Counted from the first letter of the stretch, positions 8,615-17,043 are shown. The stretch is 64,000 bases of DNA from Levilactobacillus fujinensis (GCF_003946335.1 NZ_RHNX01000009.1:1-64000), one strand, 5' to 3'. Notes: generated by a model from the letters alone, not told the origin. Numbers and translations are program-made.

Positions 8615-9211
8615 TTAATGCCGCAACTGGTCAATTCGTGACTGCGTGGTGAAGGTCTGCAAAAGTTCGGCTTGCTTGGCGACTTGTGCAGAAAAGCTCG
8701 TCAGGAAGTCCAAGTCGAGGTCGGTGAGCGGCCGTTGTTGCTGTGCATCTGTCAGCAGAGCATTCAGGTCGACAGACAGTTGACGGTTGCTGGCTAGAAT
8801 CCGCGTGAAGGCATCAGTAGCCGTTAAGCCAGTCGCTGCTGGTGCGTTAACACTGACTGGTTTGGTAACTGCGACAGTTGCGGTTGGTACTGGCGTCGTA
8901 GCAATCGGCGCGGTAGCCGGTGTATTGACAGGAGTTTCCGTGTTGGCGTCAAAGTAGTAATAGACTTCACGGGGTTTCAATGCGGCCTTCTTGATGCGCC
9001 GGTCGATCGATGGCGCGGCAGAGACGGCACCCATAACAACTGAGGATGCAAAGCCTAAGGCGCCTAGCATTTGGCGAAGCTTAACTGCTCGGATACCACG
9101 GATACCGGGAAATTTAGTTGCGGAAACGACTTCCGTTTCTTGATCGTCCTGTAACCACGTTATGATTTGTTGCCGAATTTTTGCTGCCTGACTATTTTTG
9201 GTATTTGCCAT
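8615..9211 (-). CDS. hypothetical protein with Pro/Thr/Ala-rich linker
   Basis: 198 aa, not recognised. The N-terminal 60 residues could form a small helical domain. A modestly hydrophobic stretch (LGALGFASSVVMGAVSAA, near 49-66) may be membrane-associated. A linker of Thr, Pro, Val and Ala (residues 90-125) follows, and then a helical C-terminal domain (DAFTRILASNRQLSVDLNAL). No signal peptide at the extreme N-terminus. GGAGG lies 7 nt before the ATG. It lies 128 nt upstream of the small KOW-like gene on the same strand. Confidence 0.5.
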   Translation of the reverse strand: MANTKNSQAAKIRQQIITWLQDDQETEVVSATKFPGIRGIRAVKLRQMLGALGFASSVVMGAVSAAPSIDRRIKKAALKPREVYYYFDANTETPVNTPATAPIATTPVPTATVAVTKPVSVNAPAATGLTATDAFTRILASNRQLSVDLNALLTDAQQQRPLTDLDLDFLTSFSAQVAKQAELLQTFTTQSRIDQLRH

Positions 9212-9368
9212 GTCAGTGCCTCCATTGTATTAATTATTATCCAATTAATAATTGAATCTTCTAGTTATTAATATTGCGGCATTTCTACCGGAAGTGCAAG
9301 GCAAAACATTCAGAAATCAGTTAAAATTCGGCGAGTTTTGGCCGGCCCTAATTTTTTCTAAGCAAGTA

Positions 9369-9377
9369 TGGTACAAT
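9369..9377 (+). promoter_or_regulatory. extended -10 promoter for a structured leader or small RNA
   Basis: TGGTACAAT (TACAAT at 9372-9377) precedes a 200-nt stretch with strong secondary-structure potential and a terminator at its end. Confidence 0.5.
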
Positions 9378-9383
9378 CAAAGT

Positions 9384-9577
9384 ACATAGAGGACTTAATT
9401 CTGGTGATACCAAACGAAACGTGGTTTGGTGAGGCTGACATCACTGTGCGCATTTTTAGCTGATCATGGGTTTAACGGACCGTGGTTGTCGAAAGTCGCG
9501 GCGGTTGCCCTAAATCTTTGATCGCTTAAATGACGATATTGAGGGAGGGGCGCGCTGGCGGCTCTTCCTTTTTGTTT
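9384..9577 (+). ncRNA. candidate structured RNA (small RNA or attenuating leader)
   Basis: From the -10 at 9372 a transcript of about 190 nt would contain a hairpin ACCAAAC/GTTTGGT enclosed by GTGAT/ATCAC, then a second domain with outer arms GATCA/TGATC and inner helices GGG-AAC/GTT-CCC and CCGTG/CGCGG. It ends in a GC-rich hairpin (about 9542-9570) followed by TTTTTGTTTT. No ORF lies inside. The 88-aa gene begins 50 nt after the T run, so this is either an independent RNA or an attenuator leader for that gene. I do not recognise an Rfam family. Confidence 0.45.
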
Positions 9578-9627
9578 TAATTGCCACGCACCAGTAAAAG
9601 TTTTAACCAATTTAGGAGTGAACAATT

Positions 9628-9894
9628 TTGCATATATTTAGAGATGAAACTGGGATTCGCCTGGTCGTTTCCCACCAACTCGGCCACTACGCCGTTCGTT
9701 TTGCGGATTATGCGCCAGAACAAGAATTCGTCAATTACGAACTCACGCGTGATCGGCATGGCCGTTATCATCTGACCATTGAGAAAACGAACTTAACCGA
9801 ACTCGATCAACCCGTTTTCAAGAAGGAATTGGTCTTCGGCGACTTGGGCGATAGCTTGACACCAATCAAGGGCGTCACGTTGATGTTAATCTAA
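9628..9894 (+). CDS. hypothetical 88-aa protein
   Basis: 88 aa, not recognised. TTG start with TAGGAGTG (9613-9620) 7 nt upstream. The sequence alternates short beta-like segments (GIRLVVSHQL, YAVRFADY, EFVNYELTRD, YHLTIEKT) and has no signal peptide or cysteine. It may be controlled by the structured leader ending at 9577. A terminator follows directly. Confidence 0.55.
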   Translation: MHIFRDETGIRLVVSHQLGHYAVRFADYAPEQEFVNYELTRDRHGRYHLTIEKTNLTELDQPVFKKELVFGDLGDSLTPIKGVTLMLI

Positions 9895-9906
9895 TGACTT
9901 GAGAAG

Positions 9907-9942
9907 AAGCACTGAGGCATAACGCCACGGTGCTTTTTATTT
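9907..9942 (+). terminator. terminator of the 88-aa gene
   Basis: AAGCAC (9907-9912) pairs with GTGCTT (9930-9935), with an inner GGC/GCC pair, followed by TTTTATTTT. Confidence 0.7.
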
Positions 9943-10070
9943 TGGCCGCCAATAGCGGGGTAACGGCTTTGGCGACACTAAGAAAAGTAATGTCGGACCG
10001 TTTGACTTGCTAAATGTAACTGTGAGTATTACAGTATAACCGTAAACTAAAACGAAACGAGGGATTTTTG

Positions 10071-10712
10071 ATGACAAATGTTGTTATTTTAGGTGCTAAC
10101 GGGAATATTGCCAAGTTAGCAACGATCCAATTGCTAGAGGATTCGGAGAACCACTTAACGTTGTTCCTCCGTAATGCCAAGCGGTTAGCTAATGCTGCCA
10201 GTGATCGCGTCGATGTTGTCGATGGCGATGCCAGCAAGTCGGCCGACATTGAGGCAGCGATTAAGGGAGCCGACGTTGTGTACGCCAACTTAGCTGGTCA
10301 CAACATCGAAGCTGAAGCCAAGGCGGTTGTGACTGCCATGGATGCTGTCCAGATCAAGCGCCTGATTTGGATTTCTACGTTAGGAATTTATGACGAAGTG
10401 CCTGGCAAGTACGGGGAGTGGAACCACTCTATGCTGGATGGTGGCTACTTGGAGACTTACGCGGCCGCTGCCAAGGTCATTGAAGCGTCCGACCTGGATT
10501 ACACGATCATTCGTCCAGCTTGGCTCACCAATCATGATGAGGTGGCTTATGAGACGACACACAAGGGTGAGGCCTTCAAGGGGACCGAAGTCTCGCGGAA
10601 GAGCATTGCGGCGTTGGTCACGAGCCTGGTAGCCGATCCAACACAAGCCGTCCATGACTCCCTAGGGGTCAACAAGCCGAATACCGATGGTGACAAGCCG
10701 GCCTGGTATTAA
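10071..10712 (+). CDS. NAD(P)-binding Rossmann protein, NmrA/SDR-atypical type
   Basis: 213 aa. N-terminal dinucleotide fold VVILGANGNIAKLATIQLL with the GANGxI motif, then DVVDGDASKSADIEAAIKGADVVY typical of NAD(P)H-binding PF13460 proteins. LIWISTLGIYDE and YTIIRPAWLTN match later family blocks. Members include NAD(P)H-dependent reductases and redox sensors; the substrate cannot be read here. ATG 10071 follows AACGAGGGA; an in-frame TTG at 10068 is less likely. A TTGACT hexamer at 10002 may be the -35. Monocistronic. Confidence 0.75.
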   Translation: MTNVVILGANGNIAKLATIQLLEDSENHLTLFLRNAKRLANAASDRVDVVDGDASKSADIEAAIKGADVVYANLAGHNIEAEAKAVVTAMDAVQIKRLIWISTLGIYDEVPGKYGEWNHSMLDGGYLETYAAAAKVIEASDLDYTIIRPAWLTNHDEVAYETTHKGEAFKGTEVSRKSIAALVTSLVADPTQAVHDSLGVNKPNTDGDKPAWY

Positions 10713-10821
10713 AAACTAGGATAAAAAGTTTTCTTCATATAAACGCCTGAACTCCGGCATTCGACCGTTGTCTGCCGCAAATCGACCGGACAAAAAGGGT
10801 GCAATTCGAGCCATTTCGCGG

Positions 10822-11013
10822 TATAACTATGGTGTGCGTGAGAAGAACTCCGCATAGGCTCGGGGGAGTAAAATCTTAATTTTGGAATCAATTTTACTAC
10901 GCTCATTCTGTGAAACTTTTCCTCCAAACAAGAACCCATGGATTTGCCGGAAATTGATTCATACGTTGCGGAAATATCGTTAGCGGTCTTTTATCGCCAG
11001 CGGTATTTTTTTT
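10822..11013 (+). ncRNA. candidate small RNA ending in a strong terminator
   Basis: TATAAC at 10822-10827 could drive a transcript of about 180 nt. It contains TGCG/CGCA (near 10834-10854), a perfect 8-bp hairpin AGTAAAAT (10867-10874) with ATTTTACT (10891-10898), and a terminator (10978-10985 with 10995-11002) followed by eight Ts (11006-11013). There is no ORF with a ribosome site. The upstream dehydrogenase gene has no terminator of its own, so this could also be its long 3' UTR. Confidence 0.35.
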
Positions 11014-11127
11014 GCAAAAAAATTATGGCGACGGTCAGTAGACCATGGTATGAGCGGGATTTGGATACTAGTCGAACCTGCGAGATCAAGCATGTTCAAA
11101 AATGAGCAAAAAAGTTTGGCATTTCTA

Positions 11128-11156
11128 TTGCAAACGCTTACAGGTCATGTTACTAT
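11128..11156 (+). promoter_or_regulatory. promoter overlapped by a perfect cre site
   Basis: TTGCAA (11128-11133), a 17-bp spacer and TACTAT (11151-11156) form a good sigma-A promoter. TGCAAACGCTTACA at 11129-11142 matches the CcpA cre consensus TGNAANCGNWNNCA at every fixed base and covers the -35, the arrangement expected for glucose repression. Confidence 0.7.
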
Positions 11157-11162
11157 TATGTT

Positions 11163-11728
11163 GCGGAAAGGAATTAAGAGTTGTGATTCAAAGCTCCAGT
11201 TGATCTAGTTGATACAATGTTAATGAAACCGATTTCCGTTTTGAACGTAAGTTAGGTTTTACTAGTAAGTAGCACCGAGAAACTGAAAGATTTAGGACAA
11301 CTCCGATAAACCTTCTAACGAACTCTGGTAAGATTCAAGTATCAGGTTTCTGGTAGCAAGACAATTGAATAGTGTTTTAGCTTAGTGCTTCACGTAAGCA
11401 TACTTGTTTTAAGACTTGTAAACAGTTCCAGGTAGTAGCTAGAGCTCGGATGTTGCGTTAGCATGGTCGCACAAGGATTTTAAAAAGAATCGTTAAAGTG
11501 TCGATCAGTTGAGGTAATGAAGGAATTAAGATTTTGGAAACGTGCTGAAACGACAGTCTGAAATTACTCAGAATGAAAAAACGGCTGTGTCAGTCAGTGG
11601 GAATATCTAGTTATGAGGCGATTAAGAATTAAAATGATTACGAAACGGAAATTTAGTAATCACAACCTCCTTTCCGAGAGTTAGCGGACTTCAAGTGAGT
11701 TGTCATCCCATACTTGAAGCCCGTTTTT
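11163..11728 (+). ncRNA. candidate CcpA-controlled non-coding transcript
   Basis: Between the cre-covered promoter and a strong terminator (stem 11685-11696 with 11712-11723, one mismatch, then TTTTT) lie about 560 nt with no ORF of 60 codons. Only peptides of 10-23 codons exist and none has a convincing ribosome site. Either this is a long regulatory RNA or it is a decayed gene that kept its signals. Confidence 0.4.
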
Positions 11729-12047
11729 ATGGCGTAAGGAGTCTTAGTCGTTCGGGTCAACCAAGTTAGTTTCCATTTTGAATAGGATTACTTTGATAAC
11801 CGTTCGGTCACCACCGAAGCGGGCTGGTAGGGCTACCAGCAACCGTTTAGGGGTCGGCCGACGGGGATTATTTTCAAAGGTAAATCCTTTTAGCAAATAA
11901 AGTGGGAAATTTGATTGCTTACGGACCGGTCGGCATTTTGACAACCATTAACACCCGCAATGTTCGGAAATAGAGTTTTTACGATTTTCTTAAATCGACC
12001 ATTTACAGGCCGGTTCGGAAAAGGTATATTATTACTAGACCGAAAAA
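11729..12047. other. gene-free, hairpin-rich stretch
   Basis: Contains small inverted repeats such as GCTGGTA/TACCAGC near 11822-11840. A 66-codon frame exists on the minus strand (11744-11944) but lacks a ribosome site. TATATT/TATTAT hexamers near 12026-12034 may be the promoter of the DeoB-like gene. Confidence 0.35.
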
Positions 12048-12076
12048 ATATTGGGGAGGTTTAATTCTCAATATTG
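12048..12076 (+). promoter_or_regulatory. leader hairpin before the DeoB-like gene
   Basis: AATATTG (12048-12054) and CAATATT (12070-12076) are inverted repeats close before the ribosome site AAGGAGTGAG. It could be an operator or an mRNA hairpin. Confidence 0.35.
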
Positions 12077-12092
12077 ACCTAAGGAGTGAGAA

Positions 12093-12920
12093 ATGGTGGC
12101 CTTTCATCGCATCTTCGTGATTGATTTTGCTAGCTTGGGTCTGGGGGAAGCTCCAGACGCAAATCGCTTTCAATCGGTAGGCGCTGACACGCTGGGTCAT
12201 GTGGCGGTTAGTTGGGCTGATAAACTAAATCTTCCAACATTACAGCAGTTAGGTCTTGGTAATATTCGGATTGACCATCCATTGCCCGGGATTGACCCCG
12301 TGGAAACTCCAACCGGGTTCTTCGGCCGCCTGCACGTGAGCGCGCAGACCAATCGGCGGGCAACCGGACTTCGTGAGATGTGGGACTACAACGGTGCCAC
12401 CCGAACGGAGAGTGTCTTCGATACCTTGCCGGCTGCTGGCTACACGGTCACGGTTGCTGGACCGTTTCTAAGTTACTTGGAAACGCAGTCCTTAGCAGAG
12501 CGTGTTCAACTGGGAGCCAACAAGGATGCGTTTCGTATCCTATATGACCGTCTTTCTCAGCCAGAGTCTGGATTGACCTACGTGCTTTTACCGGAGTTCC
12601 GTTTCGCCGGTGAGCACCAGAATACGCAAGCGTTTGGAGAAGCGCTGATGTTAGCGGATCGCTACTTGGCGCAGCTCATGCACGACATGGGCGCCAATGA
12701 CTTACTAATTATTACCGCGACGCATGCCGACGATCCAACCATTGCCGTCACGCCGACCCGCGAGTACTTGCCGCTACTGGCGTACTCCCCGTCGCGACCG
12801 AGTACCCATGCGTTGGGCATTCGGCGGACGCTAGCCGATGTCGGGGCAACGGTATTGGAAAACTTCGGCTTGGCGGGACACGCGGCCGGACATAGTTTTT
12901 TGAATGAAATTACGCAATAG
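12093..12920 (+). CDS. phosphopentomutase (DeoB)-like protein, probably catalytically inactive
   Basis: 275 aa. The order of blocks is that of DeoB: GLGEAPDA, GADTLGH, LPTLQQLGLGNI, a Thr in ATGLREM where the MTGHWE nucleophile lies, DLLIITATHADDPT, TPTREYLPLLAYSP, LGIRRTLADVGATV and a final SFL. DeoB is normally about 390 aa, so roughly 115 residues, mainly the cap domain, are missing. Metal ligands are also changed: the N-terminal Asp aligns with Ala, DHG reads THA, DHTRE reads TPTRE, and the GHR block reads GEH. It heads a nucleoside uptake and salvage cluster, so a regulatory or binding role is possible. Ribosome site AAGGAGTGAG supports ATG 12093. Confidence 0.72.
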   Translation: MVAFHRIFVIDFASLGLGEAPDANRFQSVGADTLGHVAVSWADKLNLPTLQQLGLGNIRIDHPLPGIDPVETPTGFFGRLHVSAQTNRRATGLREMWDYNGATRTESVFDTLPAAGYTVTVAGPFLSYLETQSLAERVQLGANKDAFRILYDRLSQPESGLTYVLLPEFRFAGEHQNTQAFGEALMLADRYLAQLMHDMGANDLLIITATHADDPTIAVTPTREYLPLLAYSPSRPSTHALGIRRTLADVGATVLENFGLAGHAAGHSFLNEITQ

Positions 12921-13062
12921 GACGTAACCTTGAAAGGGGGTGGGTAAGCATCAGTCTCAGGGGGTAACCGTTGGGTTGCAAAGGTCAGCGCACATCAGGA
13001 ACCGATTCATCAATTATTCACCGCTTAATTTCACCATTCCCTGGTGGCCGCTGAAATCCAAC

Positions 13063-13091
13063 TGTTACGAACTGCTATCGTTCGTAACAGA
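13063..13091 (+). promoter_or_regulatory. hairpin in the leader of the nucleoside transporter gene
   Basis: CTGTTACGAAC (13063-13073) and GTTCGTAACAG (13081-13091) are perfect 11-base arms, about 100 nt before the nupC start. There is no T tail, so it is a regulatory hairpin or operator rather than a clear terminator. No known purine riboswitch pattern was seen. Confidence 0.45.
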
Positions 13092-13191
13092 AGTTATGCA
13101 CTACATAATTTCTGCATCAACATCGAGTCAACTTTTGTATGACAAACGGCCATACATCAAAGAATAATATCGGAAAGAGGTATTTTGACCA

Positions 13192-14451
13192 ATGCTAGTC
13201 GCAGTCAATATTTTAGGGGTAATTGTTTACCTCGCAATCGCTTTCTTGTTCTCAAAGGACAAGAAAAAAATCAACTGGAAGTCAACTGCCATTGTCTTAG
13301 TTCTTAACTTAGTCTTGGCTTGGTTCTTCACTAGTTTCTCTCTTGGACAAGACATCGTTAAGGGTGCCGCTGATGGGTTCAACTGGTTAGTCCAAGTTGC
13401 CTACCAAGGGATCGTCTTCGCCTTACCTAACTGGGTAACGCCTGACTTTGGTGGTACTGCTAAGTCAATGAACTTCGTTACCAGTTCATTGCTGCCAATC
13501 TTATTAGTTGTTCCAATGTTCGATATCTTAACTTACATCGGGGTATTGCCTTGGATCATCAAGTGGGTTGGTCGTGGCCTTTCCTTCATTACTGGTCAAC
13601 CTAAGTTCGAATCATTCTTCTCTGTTGAAATGATGTTCTTAGGTAACACTGAAGCCTTAGCCGTTTCACAATTACAATTAAAGAGCATGCGTAAGGAACG
13701 TAACTTGACCCTTGCCATGATGTCCATGTCATGTATCACTGCTTCCATTCTGGGTGCATATACTCAAATGGTTCCTGGTCAATTCGTATTGACGGCCGTT
13801 CCAATTAACATCTTGAACGCCATCATCGTGACCAACATGTTGAACCCTGTTGAAATCAGCCCTGAAGAAGATACCATTGCTAAAGTTGGTGGCTCAAGTG
13901 CCGCTGCTGTTGAAGACGGTGACGTTGAAGACGATGGCAAGAAGGAACCATTCTTCTCATTCTTGGGTGACTCTATCATGGGTGCCGGTCGTTTGATCTT
14001 AATCATCGCTGCTAACGTTATCGCTTTCGTTGCCTTAGCTGCTTTGATTGACAAGTTGCTTGGTTTGTTCAACCCATGGTTATCCTTGGAACATATCTTA
14101 GGGATCATCATGTTCCCATTTGCTTGGTTAATGGGTCTGAACGTTCACGACGCCTTCGGTTTTGCACAGTACATGGGTACTAAGTTGGTTACGAATGAAT
14201 TCGTTGTTATGGGTAAGATTTCTTCAACAATCAACACGAACGCATTCTCAGATCACTACCGTGCCATCTTGACTGTCTTCTTGACTTCATTCGCTAACTT
14301 CTCAACTACTGGGATGATTATCGGTTGTTTCAAGGGTATCGTCGACCGTGAAAACAACGAACTTATTTCTAAGAACGTTGGCTACATGTTACTTTCTGGG
14401 ATCTTGGTTTCCTTGCTTTCTGCCGGGATCGTTGGTTTGTTCGTTTGGTAA
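13192..14451 (+). CDS. nupC: NupC-family (CNT) nucleoside transporter
   Basis: 419 aa, about ten membrane segments. It carries the CNT signatures FFSVEMMFLGNTEALAVSQL and SMSCITASILGAYTQM, and a C-terminal SFANFSTTGMIIGCF block. Members import nucleosides with protons or sodium. A charged, Asp/Glu-rich loop lies near residues 222-265. ATG 13192 follows GAAAGAGGT. The DeoB-like gene lies upstream, a purine permease and nucleoside hydrolase downstream, so the cluster serves nucleoside scavenging. Codon choice is strongly biased to TTC, AAC, GGT and TTA, a sign of high expression. Confidence 0.88.
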   Translation: MLVAVNILGVIVYLAIAFLFSKDKKKINWKSTAIVLVLNLVLAWFFTSFSLGQDIVKGAADGFNWLVQVAYQGIVFALPNWVTPDFGGTAKSMNFVTSSLLPILLVVPMFDILTYIGVLPWIIKWVGRGLSFITGQPKFESFFSVEMMFLGNTEALAVSQLQLKSMRKERNLTLAMMSMSCITASILGAYTQMVPGQFVLTAVPINILNAIIVTNMLNPVEISPEEDTIAKVGGSSAAAVEDGDVEDDGKKEPFFSFLGDSIMGAGRLILIIAANVIAFVALAALIDKLLGLFNPWLSLEHILGIIMFPFAWLMGLNVHDAFGFAQYMGTKLVTNEFVVMGKISSTINTNAFSDHYRAILTVFLTSFANFSTTGMIIGCFKGIVDRENNELISKNVGYMLLSGILVSLLSAGIVGLFVW

Positions 14452-14487
14452 AATGAGTACTCGCAGGTAACTGTGGGTTTTAAAATT

Positions 14488-14520
14488 GATAGCCCAGGGG
14501 CGTTTGCTTCCTGGGCTATC
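14488..14520 (+). terminator. hairpin after nupC
   Basis: Perfect 11-bp stem GATAGCCCAGG (14488-14498) with CCTGGGCTATC (14510-14520). The tail is TGTGTCAAAA, so termination is likely but incomplete. Confidence 0.6.
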
Positions 14521-14733
14521 TGTGTCAAAAAATGCGGAACTGCCTCAAGCTGAGGTAGGCTGCGATGGCCACTTCACTGGTGGCTAGCGGCTGACGGGAT
14601 AACCCGTTCGGTCCGTACGGGTGCCGACCTTCCTTGGGGGAGTGAAACCCAGCCGGGTGTTTGAGACCATTCGGTTGCAAAGCCCGTGAAGTCTGTGCGT
14701 CGAGAATTGGCGCACCGAAAGATAGGGATTTTT

Positions 14734-16047
14734 ATGGATAAGCAACAAACGCAGGTGGACTTAGCCAATGGTATGACGCTAAGAGAAGCGCTGCGACATA
14801 AGGATGTCGTCCGCAACGAACTGATCGCAGGTGTGACTGGCTTCTTCGCCATTTCATACATTATCATCGTGAACCCGTTGATTCTTAAAGACGCCGGGAT
14901 TCCGACCGATTTAAGTGTCTTTGCTACCATCTTTTCGTCCGTGATCGGCTGTTTGATTATGGCCTTCTGGGCGAACGCACCAGTCATCTTGACTCCCGGA
15001 ATGGGCGTCAACGCCTTCTTCACGTACACGATCGTCGTGAATATGGGCTTGAGTTGGCAAGAAGCGTTGGGAATTGCGGCGGTCGCCAGTTTCATTTACA
15101 TGCTGATCGCCTTTACTAAGATTTCCACGATTCTTTCCGAGGCCATTCCGGAGTCGTTAAAGAGTGGAATAACTGCGGGGATTGGGCTCTTCCTGGTCGA
15201 AATCGGCCTGGAAAAAGCGGGCCTGATCGTTGCCGGAAAGTCCTCCCTGATTGTCCTGGGAGATTTGACTAAACCAACGCCATTACTGGCACTCTTTGGT
15301 TTAGTGCTTAGCTTGATTCTGTTCATCCGGAAGATTAAGGGGAACTTCTTCATCGCGATTATCGCGACGAGTTTGTTAGCCTTCTTCTTGGGGGTGAAGG
15401 ATGCCGACACACCAACCGTTGACTTGGCACGGCTGGGTCAATATCACAAGATTGTCTTCCAAAACGACTTCTCCAATTGGTTGACCACGCCCTTTATTCT
15501 CGCCGCCTTCTCAATGACCATGATTTTGGTCTTTGAGTCGATGGGCCTGTTACAGGGGTTGTTGCCCGATCAGAAGAAGTTCAAGAAGACCTTCGAAGGT
15601 AGTTCGGTGACCACATTCTTGTCGAGTTTCTTAGGGACCAGTCCTACTGTGGCTGCTGCCGAAAGTGCCTCGGGGATTGAAAGTGGGGGTCGGACGGGAA
15701 TCATGGCATTAACTGCCGCAGTTCTCTTCGCCTTATCACTGATTTTCGTGCCACTGCTGGCATATGTCCCATCTGCCGCCATCGCGCCCGTCATTATTAT
15801 TACCGGTGCGTTGATGATGGCTGCCATTGGTAACATTAAGATGGCTGATTTCTCTGAATGGTTCCCAGCTTTTCTGATCATTGTGCTGATTCCGTTCACG
15901 AACAGTATTTCGACCGGGCTAGCGTTTGGCTTCGTTTGCTACCCGATTATGAAGCTGGCCTTGGGCAAAGGAAAAGAATTGCCCTGGCCAGTGTACTTGT
16001 TAGGTGTTTTGTTCCTACTCGACTTGGTCTTCAGTGCCATGCTCTAG
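14734..16047 (+). CDS. NCS2-family purine permease (AzgA/PbuG type)
   Basis: 437 aa with about 12 membrane segments. Family blocks: ELIAGVTGFFAISYIIIVNP, TPGMGVNAFFTYTIV, SGITAGIGLFLVEIGL, and FLGTSPTVAAAESASGIESGGRTG, which holds the substrate-binding Glu. This group imports adenine, guanine or hypoxanthine with protons. ATG 14734 has AGGGA 5 nt upstream; the frame extends to 14686 but without a ribosome site. The 210-nt leader is GC-rich with several small hairpins (for example GCCAC/GGTGGC and CGGG/CCCG near 14567-14605) and may be regulated. Confidence 0.87.
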   Translation: MDKQQTQVDLANGMTLREALRHKDVVRNELIAGVTGFFAISYIIIVNPLILKDAGIPTDLSVFATIFSSVIGCLIMAFWANAPVILTPGMGVNAFFTYTIVVNMGLSWQEALGIAAVASFIYMLIAFTKISTILSEAIPESLKSGITAGIGLFLVEIGLEKAGLIVAGKSSLIVLGDLTKPTPLLALFGLVLSLILFIRKIKGNFFIAIIATSLLAFFLGVKDADTPTVDLARLGQYHKIVFQNDFSNWLTTPFILAAFSMTMILVFESMGLLQGLLPDQKKFKKTFEGSSVTTFLSSFLGTSPTVAAAESASGIESGGRTGIMALTAAVLFALSLIFVPLLAYVPSAAIAPVIIITGALMMAAIGNIKMADFSEWFPAFLIIVLIPFTNSISTGLAFGFVCYPIMKLALGKGKELPWPVYLLGVLFLLDLVFSAML

Positions 16048-16070
16048 TAGGAGCTTGACCAAGGGTTAAA

Positions 16071-16084
16071 CGTAAGCGGTTACT
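16071..16084. promoter_or_regulatory. cre-like site before the nucleoside hydrolase gene
   Basis: CGTAAGCGGTTACT fits the cre consensus except at the two outermost bases and is strongly palindromic (GTAA/TTAC). It lies 45 nt before ATG 16129. Confidence 0.4.
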
Positions 16085-16128
16085 GACCGCACTAAAAATT
16101 GAATTCATTTCATTGGGAGGAAATTAAC

Positions 16129-17043
16129 ATGACTATTAAAATTCTTATGGATACAGACCCAGGTATTGACGATGCAGCTGCTTTGACAATGGCAATCAAC
16201 GATCCTAACATCGACTTGAAGTTGATCACCACGGTTGCTGGTAATGTTACTGTCGACAAGACCACCATCAACGCCTTGAAGATCGTTCGCTTCTTTAACC
16301 AGGACATTCCAGTTGCTGCTGGTGCTGAACAACCATTGTTCAAGGACTTCGAAGACGCAGCCCGGATTCACGGGGCTTCAGGGATGCCTGGCTACGAATT
16401 TCCAACTGACTTACCAACGCCACTGCACAAGACGGCCGTTGAAGCCTTACATGATGAAATCATGGCTAGTGCTGACCCAATCACGTTGGTCCCAACCGGT
16501 TCATACACGAACATTGCGTTGCTCTTCTCAGAATACCCAGAAGTTAAGAGCCACATCGACCGGATCGTTGCCATGGGTGGTGCTTTAGGCAAGGGTAACA
16601 TGACCAGTGCTGCTGAATTCAACGTCTTCACCGACCCAGATGCAGCCGCTATCGTTTACAAGTCCGGTATTCCAATCGTTATGGTTGGCTTGGACATTAC
16701 GATGAAGGCGCTCTTGACACATGACAGTATCCAAGAGTTACCAAAGATCAGCGAAACTGGGAAGATGCTGCATGACATCATCATTAACGATGGTGACAAC
16801 AGTGACGCCGGTATCGCGATGCATGATGTGAACACTATCTTCTACCTACTTCACCCAGAAGCAATCAAGACGGAAGACATGTGGATCGATGTTGTGACTG
16901 ATGGCCCAGCTATTGGGGAAACGGTTGGTGACATCCGTGGTGCTTACCATGATGGCAAGACCAACGCCAAGGTTTCCGTCGACATCGACGCCGCAGCCTT
17001 CAACAAGTGGTTCCTTGAAGAAGTTCGGGCGATTAAGAACTAG
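16129..17043 (+). CDS. rihC: ribonucleoside hydrolase (RihC type)
   Basis: 304 aa. It cleaves ribonucleosides to base and ribose in the cytoplasm. The calcium-binding DTDPGIDD motif lies near residue 8, TVAGNV near 36-41, EFNVFTDPDAA near 155-165, and the late MHDVNTI supplies the His/Asp pair of the inosine-uridine nucleoside hydrolase family. ATG 16129 has GGGAGGAAATT upstream and replaces the in-frame start at 16099. Together with NupC and the base permease it completes a route from imported nucleosides to free bases. RihC versus other subtypes cannot be decided from sequence alone. Confidence 0.87.
   Translation: MTIKILMDTDPGIDDAAALTMAINDPNIDLKLITTVAGNVTVDKTTINALKIVRFFNQDIPVAAGAEQPLFKDFEDAARIHGASGMPGYEFPTDLPTPLHKTAVEALHDEIMASADPITLVPTGSYTNIALLFSEYPEVKSHIDRIVAMGGALGKGNMTSAAEFNVFTDPDAAAIVYKSGIPIVMVGLDITMKALLTHDSIQELPKISETGKMLHDIIINDGDNSDAGIAMHDVNTIFYLLHPEAIKTEDMWIDVVTDGPAIGETVGDIRGAYHDGKTNAKVSVDIDAAAFNKWFLEEVRAIKN

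Noticed and set aside
11744-11944. 66-codon ORF on the minus strand in the long gap
   Set aside because: TTG start without ribosome site, no family resemblance, and a hairpin-rich sequence that explains the open frame poorly as coding. Not kept as a gene.
12940-13167. 75-codon ORF between the DeoB-like gene and nupC
   Set aside because: The translation looks like non-coding sequence and it contains the perfect hairpin at 13063-13091, so it is better read as the nupC leader.
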